From Streptomyces sp. SPB162 (GTDB lineage: Bacteria > Actinomycetota > Actinomycetes > Streptomycetales > Streptomycetaceae), in the NCBI RefSeq assembly GCF_029504575.1, contig NZ_JAQFII010000001.1:1958501-2022500 (forward strand): a stretch of DNA of 64,000 nt. The letters run 5' to 3'. This document shows positions 1 through 8,116 of the stretch, piece after piece; the stretch's first letter is position 1; every line of letters begins with the position of its first letter. The notes beneath the pieces are model-generated. The model made no database searches, was not told the origin of the DNA, and was given only the letters and a program-made list of their open reading frames with translations. A program made the position numbers and the translations under genes.

Positions 1-557
1 ATCGACGTCTTCTGGATCCAGCGGAACGCCGCCGGCTCCGACAGGCCGTACTTCGTCTGCAGCACACTCTTCGCCCGGTCCACCAGCTTCCGGGTCTCCA
101 ACCGCAACGACAGATCCGCGACCTCGAGCTCCAGCGCCCGCAACTCCTGGAACCGGCTCACGGCCATCTCTATGGCCGGCACCAGATCGCTCTTGCTGAA
201 CGGCTTCACGAGATACGCCATCGCCCCGGCATCCCGCGCCCGCTCGACCAGCTCCCGCTGGGAGAACGCGGTCAGCATCAGCACGGGCGCGATCTTCGCC
301 TTCGCGATCTGCTCGGCGGCGGAGATCCCGTCCAGGATGGGCATCTTCACATCCAGGATCACCAGATCCGGCCGGTGCTCCTCCGCCAGCTTGACGGCGG
401 TCTCGCCGTCGCCGCAGTCACCGACGACGGAGTAGCCCTCCTCCTCCAGCATCTCCTTGAGATCGAGCCGGATCAGCGCCTCGTCCTCGGCGATGACGAC
501 ACGGGTCGTCATCGGCGGTACGTGCGACTGCTCGTCTATGGGCTCGGCGGCGCTCAA
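1..557 (-). CDS. ANTAR-domain response regulator (PdtaR-like), 3' end outside window
   Basis: The first 185 residues are visible; the gene runs off the left edge. A TTG start at 557 is chosen because a GAGGAG Shine-Dalgarno lies 5 nt upstream and no better start precedes the receiver domain. The receiver domain spans about residues 17-135, with acidic pocket E24/D25, phospho-acceptor D69 in the VILDVKMP strand, T96 and K118. A coiled linker and the start of a C-terminal ANTAR domain (AAFRWIQKTS) follow. ANTAR regulators bind paired RNA hairpins to control antitermination or translation. The partner kinase is not in view. In Streptomyces this gene commonly sits next to pyruvate kinase, as here. 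Family assignment is firm; target RNAs are unknown. Confidence 0.9.
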   Translation of the reverse strand, partial: MSAAEPIDEQSHVPPMTTRVVIAEDEALIRLDLKEMLEEEGYSVVGDCGDGETAVKLAEEHRPDLVILDVKMPILDGISAAEQIAKAKIAPVLMLTAFSQRELVERARDAGAMAYLVKPFSKSDLVPAIEMAVSRFQELRALELEVADLSLRLETRKLVDRAKSVLQTKYGLSEPAAFRWIQKTS

Positions 558-604
558 CGGGACTCCTCGATCACGGCGGGGGTACTGCCCCCAGAGCCTA
601 CCTA

Positions 605-635
605 GCGACACCTGCGCGCGCCGACCCGGTACACT
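605..635 (+). promoter_or_regulatory. Candidate promoter of tRNA-Leu
   Basis: A TACACT hexamer (630-635) lies 15 nt before the mature tRNA 5' end, right for a -10 box with a short 5' leader. A weak -35-like GCGACA is at 605-610 with a 19-nt spacer. Only the -10 is convincing. Confidence 0.4.
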
Positions 636-650
636 GCTGACCATCACCTA

Positions 651-733
651 GCCGGGTTGGTGGAAGGGTATACACGGAGGTCTCAAACACCTCTGCCCGA
701 GAGGGCTTGCGGGTTCGAATCCCGCACCCGGTA
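651..733 (+). tRNA. tRNA-Leu, anticodon CAA (reads UUG)
   Basis: A full cloverleaf can be folded by hand. Acceptor arms GCCGGGT and ACCCGGT pair with a terminal G-U, and A733 is the discriminator. The anticodon stem GAGGT/ACCTC holds loop CTCAAAC with anticodon CAA. A long variable arm (TGCCC-GAGA-GGGC) marks a class II tRNA, and the T arm is GCGGG-TTCGAAT-CCCGC. The 3' CCA is not encoded, as is usual in Streptomyces. This is not the bldA tRNA, which has anticodon UAA. No intron is present. Confidence 0.95.
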
Positions 734-844
734 CATATTACGCCTTCGATTCCAAGGTAAGCGTTTCTTGCTAAAGAACGCTGAAGATGGTGAACCGTTA
801 CTTAAACGGCCCCTACCGTCCCGTACGCCGCACATGCTCGGCCT
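734..844 (+). other. AT-richer spacer with small hairpins after tRNA-Leu
   Basis: This spacer is visibly AT-richer than its surroundings. It contains an imperfect inverted repeat (AGCGTT...AACGCT, about 760-782) that may end the tRNA transcript, and a second short one (CCGTT-ACTTA-AACGG, about 797-811). No att-like copy of the tRNA 3' end was found downstream by eye. Confidence 0.35.
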
Positions 845-1621
845 ATGCACGATCTCGAGATTCGCCATCGGGCCGGCCGCCTCGTCCGCTCCAGCATAGC
901 CAACGCCGAGGTCGGCCGACGTCTCAACGTCCCGCTGGGCAGCGTCTCCTATTGGGTGCACATGGACCGCGCCAAGCGCGGCGAGTGCCCCGGCGCGCAC
1001 AATCCGCTGTGCCCACGATGCGACGGGCGCGCGCTGGACGAGGCGGCGTATTCGTACCTGCTAGGGCTCTACCTCGGGGACGGCCACATCAGCCACTACG
1101 CCAGGGTGCCAAGCCTGATGATCTCCTGCGATGACGCGTGGCCCGGCTTGATGGACGCTGCGGAAGCGGCCCTTCGTTCGGTCTTCCCGAGCAACGCCAC
1201 ATGCCGTGTACGGAGCAAGGGATCGCACAACGTCAAGGTGTACTCCAAGCACCTCGACTGCTTCTTCCCGCAACACGGAACCGGCAAGAAGCACGACCGC
1301 CATATCGCGCTGGCGCCTTGGCAGCATGACATCGTCGAGGAGTACCCCTGGGAATTGATTCGCGGACTCATCCATTCCGATGGATGCCGGATCATCAACT
1401 GGACCGAAAAGACGGTCGGAGGAGTGCGGAAGCGCTACGAGTACCCGCGGTACCTGTTCGCCAACAAGTCGGACGACATCCGGAAGATCCATACCAACAC
1501 CCTCAACGCTGTCGGCGTTGAGTGGTCGACGCCGGCACGGGGCTGCGACCCCTTCAACGTCTCCGTGGCCCGCCGCGCCTCCGTCGCGCTCATGGACCTG
1601 CAGGTGGGGCCCACGTACTGA
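845..1621 (+). CDS. Free-standing HTH/LAGLIDADG homing-endonuclease-like protein
   Basis: The 258-aa protein has an N-terminal helix-turn-helix at about residues 10-40 (AEVGRRLNVPLGSVSYWVH) and a CPRC knuckle at 56-59. Two LAGLIDADG helices follow: YLLGLYLGDG at 71-80 and LIRGLIHSDG at 171-180, each ending in the acidic residue that binds catalytic metal. Two such helices in one chain are what a monomeric LAGLIDADG endonuclease needs. The protein is not inside an intron or intein. From memory, very similar proteins are widespread as single genes in Streptomyces, so a host role (for example WhiA-like DNA binding) is possible. No strong SD precedes the ATG at 845. Nuclease activity is inference; the fold assignment is good. 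Confidence 0.75.
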   Translation: MHDLEIRHRAGRLVRSSIANAEVGRRLNVPLGSVSYWVHMDRAKRGECPGAHNPLCPRCDGRALDEAAYSYLLGLYLGDGHISHYARVPSLMISCDDAWPGLMDAAEAALRSVFPSNATCRVRSKGSHNVKVYSKHLDCFFPQHGTGKKHDRHIALAPWQHDIVEEYPWELIRGLIHSDGCRIINWTEKTVGGVRKRYEYPRYLFANKSDDIRKIHTNTLNAVGVEWSTPARGCDPFNVSVARRASVALMDLQVGPTY

Positions 1622-1890
1622 GTGCCCGCTCCCGGGGACAGTTTGTGATCTTCGTTTGGCTGGCTGATCCGGGTTGCGACGGGGTCCGGGGGTCGCCTGG
1701 CGCACGGGCAACAGGCGGCCACGCGCTGCGGTTTGCCCGCCCACGCCTCACGGACCCGTTTCGTCCGGCAGGCACCACGTGGCACACATCACATTGCACC
1801 CTGTTCACAGCACCATCCACAGAACCGTCCTAACCTTGCATCACAGTAATCCGCTCCTGCCACACCGAACTTCCCCTCGTTGGAGGAACG

Positions 1891-2175
1891 TTGAAGAAGC
1901 TCCGTGCCGCCGTTGCGGCTGTCCTGGTCTCTGGCGCCGTCGTGGCCGCCACGGCTGGCGCAGCGGCTCCCGCGTACGCTCAGGATCGCCAGCCCATAGC
2001 CACCCCAGCCAGTGCTGCGGCTGCTTGGCAATTCACTGGGAACGTTTACGCGTACAAATCAGCCTGCGTGGATGCTGGTCAGGAGTATCAGCGTGAAGGC
2101 TTTCCGTACCAATGCCGTTATCAGTGGTTTCCGCAGACCAGTCAGTACTTGTACTACCTCTACATCTGGAACTGA
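1891..2175 (+). CDS. Small secreted protein, function unknown
   Basis: The 94-aa protein starts with TTG at 1891, preceded by a clear GGAGGA SD at 1882-1887. Residues 1-30 form a Sec signal peptide (KKLR, a hydrophobic Ala/Val core, then AYA before QD). The mature part is about 64 residues, rich in Tyr, Gln and Trp, with two cysteines (C59 and C75) that could form one disulfide, and it ends in the aromatic tail YLYYLYIWN. No family is recognised. The 269-bp spacer before it holds no gene. Coding evidence is the SD plus the signal peptide. Confidence 0.7.
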   Translation: MKKLRAAVAAVLVSGAVVAATAGAAAPAYAQDRQPIATPASAAAAWQFTGNVYAYKSACVDAGQEYQREGFPYQCRYQWFPQTSQYLYYLYIWN

Positions 2176-2492
2176 GGTCGGCAGGGCGTCCTTTGGTCTG
2201 GGTCAGCCGGAGGGTCGGAACCGCACCTGCTCACCCTTTGCAGTGGGTCAAGCGGCCAGTAGGTAATCACGGTCCGTCAGCGGCCTGCCGGATCACGCGT
2301 CCGGCAGGCCTCCCCCTGCGGCGTGGCGAATCGCGCCTCTATGCGCTTGAGTCCGCTGCGCCGGTGCGGGTGGGGGCCTTGCCTGTGGTGCCGCCGGCTC
2401 CGACCCACCGCACGCCGCAGGCGAGATCATCCAGTCAAACAGGGATCACGAGCAGTCGAAGCCAGACCTGAGCTCCCACGGAGTGCCTCCTG
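2176..2492. other. Intergenic stretch between convergent genes
   Basis: No credible gene was found. The only structure is the hairpin at 2282-2310, listed separately. Remaining ORFs lack an SD and have shadow composition. Confidence 0.6.
2282..2310. terminator. Bidirectional terminator hairpin
   Basis: An 11-bp perfect stem (GGCCTGCCGGA / TCCGGCAGGCC) with a 7-nt loop lies between the convergent small secreted protein gene and pyk. It has no U-run, as is normal for Streptomyces terminators. Confidence 0.7.
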
Positions 2493-3926
2493 CTACTTCG
2501 GGGAGTCGTCCTCGCCGATGTGGTGGACGCGTACCAGGTTCGTGGTGCCGGGGACGCCCGGCGGGGAGCCGGCCGTGATGACGACGATGTCGCCCTTCTG
2601 GCACTTGCCGACGCGGAGCAGTTGTTCGTCGACCTGGTCGACCATTTCGTCGGTGGTCTGGACCATGGGGCCGAGGAGGGTTTCGACGCCCCAGGTGAGG
2701 TTGAGTTGGGAGCGGGTGGCGGGTTCGGGGGTGAAGGCGAGGAGGGGGATCGGGGAGCGGTAGCGGCTGAGGCGGCGGACGGTGTCGCCTGATTGAGTGA
2801 ACGCGACGAGGTATTTCGCGCCGAGGAAGTCGCCCATTTCGGCGGCGGCTCGGGCGACGGCTCCGCCTTGGGTGCGGGGTTTGTTGCGTTCGGTGAGTGG
2901 GGGGAGGCCGGAGGAGAGGATCTCTTCTTCGGAGGCGCAGATGATGCGGCCCATGACTTTGACGGTTTCGATGGGGTATTTGCCGACGCTGGTTTCGCCG
3001 GAGAGCATGACGGCGTCGGTGCCGTCCATGATGGCGTTGGCGACGTCGGAGGCTTCGGCGCGGGTGGGGCGGGATGCGTCGATCATGGAGTCGAGCATCT
3101 GGGTGGCGACGATGACGGGTTTGGCGTTGCGCTTGGCGAGTTTGATGGCGCGCTTCTGGACCATGGGGACGGCTTCGAGGGGCATTTCGACGCCGAGGTC
3201 GCCGCGGGCGACCATGATGCCGTCGAAGGCGTCGACGATCTCTTCGAGGTTGTCGACGGCCTGCGGCTTTTCGATCTTGGCGATGACGGGGACGCGGCGT
3301 CCCTCTTCCTTCATGATGCGGTGGACGTCGATGACGTCCTGGGCGCTGCGGACGAAGGAGAGGGCGATGATGTCGGCGCCGATGCGCAGGGCCCAGCGGA
3401 GGTCTTGGATGTCCTTTTCGGAGAGGGCGGGGACGGAGACCGCGACGCCTGGGAGGTTGAGTCCCTTGTTGTCGGAGACCATGCCGCCTTCGATGACGAT
3501 GGTGTGGACGCGGGAGCCTTGGACTTCGGTGACTTCGAGGGTGACGCGGCCGTCGTCGACGAGGATGCGTTCGCCTTTGCTGACGTCTGCGGCGAGGCCT
3601 TTGTAGGTGGTTCCGCAGGTTTGGCGGTCGCCTTCGACGTCTTCGACGGTGATGGTGAATTCGTCGCCGCGTTCAAGGAGTACGGGGCCTTCGGTGAATC
3701 GGCCGAGGCGGATCTTCGGGCCTTGGAGGTCGGCGAGGATGCCGATGCTGCGTCCGGTCTCTTCGGAGGCTTTGCGTACGTGGTGGTAGCGGCTCTCGTG
3801 GTCGGTGTAGGAGCCGTGGCTGAGGTTGAGGCGGGCGACGTCCATTCCGGCTTCGACAAGTGCTTTGATCTGGTCGTAGTTGTCGGTGGCGGGGCCCAGG
3901 GTGCAGACAATTTTTGCTCGGCGCAT
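2493..3926 (-). CDS. pyk: Pyruvate kinase
   Basis: This 477-aa enzyme converts phosphoenolpyruvate and ADP to pyruvate and ATP in the last step of glycolysis. It starts MRRAKIVCTLGPAT and has the N-terminal loop VARLNLSHG, the active-site segment IAKIEKPQAV with the catalytic lysine, and the Mg-binding GIMVARGDLGVEMP. The length matches bacterial type II enzymes. Streptomyces usually carry two pyk genes; neighbours suggest this is the copy beside the ANTAR regulator. A TAGGCT hexamer ends 6 nt before the ATG and no SD is seen, so the mRNA may be leaderless. Confidence 0.97.
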   Translation of the reverse strand: MRRAKIVCTLGPATDNYDQIKALVEAGMDVARLNLSHGSYTDHESRYHHVRKASEETGRSIGILADLQGPKIRLGRFTEGPVLLERGDEFTITVEDVEGDRQTCGTTYKGLAADVSKGERILVDDGRVTLEVTEVQGSRVHTIVIEGGMVSDNKGLNLPGVAVSVPALSEKDIQDLRWALRIGADIIALSFVRSAQDVIDVHRIMKEEGRRVPVIAKIEKPQAVDNLEEIVDAFDGIMVARGDLGVEMPLEAVPMVQKRAIKLAKRNAKPVIVATQMLDSMIDASRPTRAEASDVANAIMDGTDAVMLSGETSVGKYPIETVKVMGRIICASEEEILSSGLPPLTERNKPRTQGGAVARAAAEMGDFLGAKYLVAFTQSGDTVRRLSRYRSPIPLLAFTPEPATRSQLNLTWGVETLLGPMVQTTDEMVDQVDEQLLRVGKCQKGDIVVITAGSPPGVPGTTNLVRVHHIGEDDSPK

Positions 3927-3932
3927 GTTTCG

Positions 3933-3938
3933 AGCCTA
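3933..3938 (-). promoter_or_regulatory. Candidate -10 of leaderless pyk promoter
   Basis: TAGGCT on the minus strand is 6 nt from the pyk ATG, which would place +1 at the start codon. No good -35 is seen. Confidence 0.4.
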
Positions 3939-4055
3939 TGACTTACTGACGGGTAGACAGATGGGCGGAGGCGACTGTCCAACGTCGGCTGGATTAACGG
4001 TTGTTGACAAGTGTCGAACGTGCATGGGAATGCTCATGTGAGCAGTGTTGCGGGG

Positions 4056-4775
4056 TCAGGTGAGGACGGGTGGAGTCATGGTGAAGTGTGCGGTGACTTG
4101 CGCGTGGACGTTCTGGCGTTCGGGTTCGAGGTCGAGGGACGGCGGGGCGGCTGTGTCGGCGGAGTAGCCGCCGGCGCGGGCGCTCATGACGAAGGCCGCC
4201 TGCTGGGGGTAGGGGGTCGCTTGGTGGACGCCGTCGTCGGCGAGTTCGATGAGGGCGGTGAGGGTGGCGCCGAGGGCTTCGGCGTATTCGCGGCCGCGCT
4301 GGACTGCGTCGCGAACGGCTTGCTGGCGGGCTTCGCGGTAGACGGGCGACTGGGGGCGCAGTGACCACCAGGGGCCGTCGACGGCGGTGAGTTCGAGGTC
4401 GGCGAGGCGGGTGGTGAGTTCGCCGAGTGCGGTGAAGTCGGTGAGGGTGGCGCCGATGCGGACGACGCCGTGGTAGGCGCGGATCTTCTCGCCTCGGTCG
4501 CGGCCTTTGTCGCGGAGTTCGGGGGTCAGGCCGATGGTTCCGGTTTCGAGTTTTTCGACGGCGTCGCCGTAGCTCTTGATGAGGTCGAGGGCTTGGGTGT
4601 TGCGGCGGGTGAGGTCGTCGAGGGTGTGGCGGCGGTCGGCGCCGCGGGATCGGACGGTGACGGTGATGCGGGCGAGTTCGGGTTCGACTTCGATGGTGGC
4701 TTCGCCGCGGACGCCGACGCGGGGAGCTTCGAGGGGACGGGGGGTCCTGTCCGTTTCCGGGGTCATGTGCCCCAC
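4056..4775 (-). CDS. SIMPL (DUF541) domain protein
   Basis: The 239-aa protein shows the SIMPL pattern: VRGEATIEVEPELARITVTV, a central RYHTLDDLTRR-like helix region (here RRHTLDDLTRRN), and the conserved AVRDAVQRGREYAEALG helix before the C-terminal strand HFTMTP. Related proteins (BP26, YggE) form ring-shaped oligomers, often periplasmic and linked to stress tolerance. Unlike those, no signal peptide is present, so this one is probably cytoplasmic. It lies 129 bp upstream of pyk on the same strand. A start a few codons later (MTPETDR) is possible. Function is unknown. Confidence 0.8.
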   Translation of the reverse strand: MGHMTPETDRTPRPLEAPRVGVRGEATIEVEPELARITVTVRSRGADRRHTLDDLTRRNTQALDLIKSYGDAVEKLETGTIGLTPELRDKGRDRGEKIRAYHGVVRIGATLTDFTALGELTTRLADLELTAVDGPWWSLRPQSPVYREARQQAVRDAVQRGREYAEALGATLTALIELADDGVHQATPYPQQAAFVMSARAGGYSADTAAPPSLDLEPERQNVHAQVTAHFTMTPPVLT

Positions 4776-4897
4776 TGTGGCAGGCGGCTCATTTCCCGGC
4801 GGGACATCTGATGGAAACGCCTGGGGGGTGTTGCGGGGTGGGGTTCCTGCGCCAGAATCTACGCGCGTTACCTCACCAGCACAGACCGGGAGCCGAC

Positions 4898-6724
4898 ATG
4901 CCGCTCAACCGAAGGACCTTCCTCAACCGTTCCGCCGCCACGGGGGCGGGCATGGCGCTCGCGGGCGCGGGGACCGTCGCGGCCGCCGCGCCGGCGCAGG
5001 CGCACGACGCGGGGCACGGGCCCGGCCCGAAGACGTACTCGCTGCGGGTGCTGGGCACGACGGATCTGCACGGGCATGTCTTCAACTGGGACTACTTCAC
5101 GGACAAGGAGTACGACGACAGCACCCACAACGACGTGGGCCTGGCGAAGATCTCCACGCTGGTGGAGCAGGCGCGTGCCGAGAAGGGCTGCGACCGCACC
5201 CTGTTGATCGACGCGGGCGACATCATCCAGGGCACGCAGTTGTCGTACTACTACGCGCGGGTGGAGCCGATCACCGGCACCCCCGGCAAGCACACGAAGC
5301 CGCCCGTCCACCCGATGGCGCTGGCGATGAACCACATGCGCTACGACGCGGCGGCGCTGGGCAACCACGAGTTCAACTACGGCATCCCGGTGCTGCGCAG
5401 GTTTCAGGAGCAGTGCGACTTCCCGCTGCTGGCGGCGAACGCGGTGGACGCGAAGACGCTGAAGCCGGCGTTCCCGCCGTACACGATCAAGCGGATCAAG
5501 GTGCACGGCGGGCCGGACATCAAGGTGGGGATCCTGGGGCTGACGAACCCGGGGATCGCGATCTGGGACAAGGCGAACGTGCAGGGGAAGATGGCGTTCC
5601 CGGGTCTGGTGGAGCAGGCGAAGATCTATGTGCCGAAGTTGCGGGCGCTGGGCTGTGACGTGGTGATCTGCACGGATCACTCGGGTCTTGACGGCAGTAC
5701 GTCGTACGGGGACGCGCTGCCGTATCCGGAGAACGCGTCGTCGCTGGTGGCGGAGCAGGTGCCGGGGATCGACGCGATCCTGGTGGGGCACACCCACAAG
5801 GAGGTCGCGTCGCGCACGGTCGTCAACACCGTGTCGGGGAAGAACGTGGTGCTGTCGGAGCCGTTGATGTGGGGGATGCGGCTGAGTGTCTTCGACATCG
5901 GGCTGGAGTTCCGCCGAGGCCGCTGGTCGGTGACGTCGGTGGTGGCGGAGGTCCGCAACGCGAACGCGGTGGCGGAGGACCCGCATGTGGTGAAGCTGGT
6001 GAAGGCGGAGCACGACAAGGTCGTGGCGTACGTGAACCAGGTGGTGGGCACGTGTGCGGTCGCGATGGCGGCGAAGGAGGCCCCGTACAAGGACACGCCG
6101 ATCATCGACTTCATCAACGCGGTGCAGATGCAGACGGTGAAGGCGGCGTTGGCGGGGACGGAGTACGCGGCCCTGCCGGTGCTGTCGCAGGCGGCGTGTT
6201 TCTCGCGGACGGCGGCGATTCCGGCGGGTCAGGTGTCGCTGCGGGATGTGGCGGGGCTGTACGTGTACGAGAACACGCTGGACGCGCGGGTGCTCACGGG
6301 TGCGCAGGTGAAGGACTATCTGGAGTTCTCGGCGAAGTACTTCGTGCAGACGGCGCCGGACGCGGTGGTGGACGTGTCGAAGCTGACGAACGCGGACAGC
6401 ACGCCGGACTACAACTACGACGTGGTGGGCGGGGTGTCGTACGAGATCGACATCGCGAAGCCGGTGGGTTCGCGGATCGTGAACCTGACGTTCCAGGGCG
6501 CGCCGCTGGATCCGGCGGCGAAGTTCGTGCTGGCGGTGAACAACTACCGGGCGAACGGGGGCGGCAACTTCCCGCATGTGGCGGCGACGCCGTCGGTCTG
6601 GGCGAACTCGGACGAGATCCGGAACACGATCATCGCGTGGGTGAAGGCGCAGGGTTCGATCGACCCGTCCGCCTTCGGTGCTGACAGCTGGAAGCTCACG
6701 CGCGACGGAGTGCCGCTGTTCTAG
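4898..6724 (+). CDS. Exported 5'-nucleotidase / 2',3'-cyclic-nucleotide phosphodiesterase
   Basis: The 608-aa product begins with a Tat signal (NRRTFLNRSA, hydrophobic core, then APAQAHD), which fixes the ATG at 4898. The N-terminal metallophosphatase domain has the dimetal motifs GTTDLHGH (D56, H58), DAGD, GNHEFNYG and GHTHKE. The C-terminal 5'-nucleotidase domain includes NNYRANGGGNF, the nucleobase-binding region. It would release phosphate and nucleosides from extracellular nucleotides. Its 3' end overlaps the end of the convergent monooxygenase gene by about 29 bp if that gene's frameshift is corrected. Confidence 0.93.
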   Translation: MPLNRRTFLNRSAATGAGMALAGAGTVAAAAPAQAHDAGHGPGPKTYSLRVLGTTDLHGHVFNWDYFTDKEYDDSTHNDVGLAKISTLVEQARAEKGCDRTLLIDAGDIIQGTQLSYYYARVEPITGTPGKHTKPPVHPMALAMNHMRYDAAALGNHEFNYGIPVLRRFQEQCDFPLLAANAVDAKTLKPAFPPYTIKRIKVHGGPDIKVGILGLTNPGIAIWDKANVQGKMAFPGLVEQAKIYVPKLRALGCDVVICTDHSGLDGSTSYGDALPYPENASSLVAEQVPGIDAILVGHTHKEVASRTVVNTVSGKNVVLSEPLMWGMRLSVFDIGLEFRRGRWSVTSVVAEVRNANAVAEDPHVVKLVKAEHDKVVAYVNQVVGTCAVAMAAKEAPYKDTPIIDFINAVQMQTVKAALAGTEYAALPVLSQAACFSRTAAIPAGQVSLRDVAGLYVYENTLDARVLTGAQVKDYLEFSAKYFVQTAPDAVVDVSKLTNADSTPDYNYDVVGGVSYEIDIAKPVGSRIVNLTFQGAPLDPAAKFVLAVNNYRANGGGNFPHVAATPSVWANSDEIRNTIIAWVKAQGSIDPSAFGADSWKLTRDGVPLF

Positions 6725-8116
6725 TCGGCACGTTGGATGCGGCCGTCCCGTCGAGGCCGAACGTGGTGAACGCGGTTCTGACCGGCAGGGGGGGTAGTGC
6801 TCCTTGCCGGTCAGTGCGTTGAGGATGACGGCGGAGCGCCAGGCGACGAGGCCCAGGTCGGGGGCGCCGACGCCGTGGGTGTGGCGGTTGGCGTTCTGGA
6901 CGTGGACGGCGCCGCTGATGGAGGGGTCGAGGGCGAGGCGGTGGTCGGCGTCGATGCGGGGCCGGCCGGCGGCGTCGCGGCGCAGGTAGGGGTGGAGGGG
7001 GGCGAGGAGTTGTTCGATGGGGCGTTCGCGGTAGCCGGTGGCGAGGACGACGGCGCTGGTGTGGAGGCGGCTGCGGGTGCCTTGTTGTTCGTGTTCGAGG
7101 TGGAGTTCGATGCCGGTGCCGCCGAGGCGTCCGGCGGTGCGGACGCTGACGCCGGGGGTGAGGGTGGCGTCGGGCCAGCCGCCGTCGAGGGTGCGGCGGT
7201 AGAGCTCGTCGTGGATGGCGTTGATGGTGTCGTGATCGATGCCTTTGTGGAGTTGCCACTGCTGGGGGACGAGCTGGTCGCGGACGGGTTCGGCGAGGCC
7301 GTGGAAGTAGCGGGTGTAGTCGGGGGTGAACTGTTCGAGGCCGAGTTTGCTGTATTCCATGGGGGCGAAGGCGGGGGTACGGGCGATCCAGGTGAGGCGT
7401 TCGCGGCCGGCGGGTCGGGCGCGGAGCAGGTCGAGGAAGACCTCGGCGCCGGATTGTCCTGAGCCGACGACGGTGATGTGGTCGGCGGCCAGCAGGCGGG
7501 CGCGTTGTTCGACGTAGTCGGCGGAGTGGATGACGGGGACGGTGGGGGCGTCGGCGAGGGGGCGCAGGGGTTCGGGGACGTAGGGGCTGGTGCCGATGCC
7601 GATGACGAGGTTGCGGGCGTGGGTGCGGCCGAGGGCTTCGGCTTCGCCGTTGCGGTCGAGGTGGGTGTGGTCGACTTCGAACAGGGCGCGGGCGGGGTTC
7701 CAGCGGACGGTGTCGACCTGTTGGCCGAAGTGGGTGGTGGGGAGGGTTTCGGCGACCCAGCGGCAGTAGGTGTCGTATTCGGCGCGGTGGATGTGGAAGC
7801 GCTCGGCGAAGTAGAAGGGAAAGAGCCGGTCGCGGGTTTTGAGGTGGTTGAGGAAGGACCAGCGGCTGGTGGGGTCGGCGAGGGTGACGAGGTCGGCGAG
7901 GAAGGGGACCTGGAGGGTGGCGCCGTCGATGAGCAGACCGGGGTGCCACTGGAAGGTGGGCCGCTGGTCGTAGAAGGCGGCGGTGAGGTCGGGGATGCCG
8001 TCGGCGAGGGCGGCGAGGGAGAGGTTGAAGGGGCCGATGCCGATGCCGAGGAGGTCGAGGGGTTCTTCCGGGGGGGCGGGTTCGCCTGCGGGTGGGTTGG
8101 GGGGCGTGGTCGTCAT
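6696..8116 (-). CDS. Lysine/ornithine N-monooxygenase family (DesB/SidA/IucD type), frameshifted near the 3' end
   Basis: This flavin enzyme hydroxylates a primary amine for hydroxamate siderophores. It has the FAD motif LLGIGIGPFNLSLA, the NADPH motif VVGSGQSGAEV and the late ATGYRERP motif. The ATG at 8116 overlaps the upstream decarboxylase stop as ATGA, so the two are coupled. After residue 441 (EHYP) the reading frame leaves the family pattern and runs antisense through the neighbouring nucleotidase. Adding one base to the C7 run (plus-strand G7 at 6788-6794) restores VRTAFTTFGLDG, a family-like tail, and a stop at 6696, giving about 473 aa. The given end is the corrected one. The substrate is probably cadaverine or a similar diamine, by inference from the partner gene. 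Confidence 0.85.

Noticed and set aside
651..733. tRNA intron or truncation from the nearby LAGLIDADG gene
   Set aside because: The tRNA folds fully and is uninterrupted.
2793..3941. Long plus-strand frame over pyk
   Set aside because: Repetitive Asp/Gly shadow of pyruvate kinase.
4004..4009. Perfect TTGACA on the plus strand upstream of pyk
   Set aside because: It would drive transcription antisense into the SIMPL gene; no good -10 at 16-18 nt and no gene to serve.
4868..6690. Continuation of the monooxygenase frame through the 5'-nucleotidase as a 1082-aa protein
   Set aside because: The tail is Arg/Pro/His-rich antisense sequence; the natural end is found by a one-base correction.
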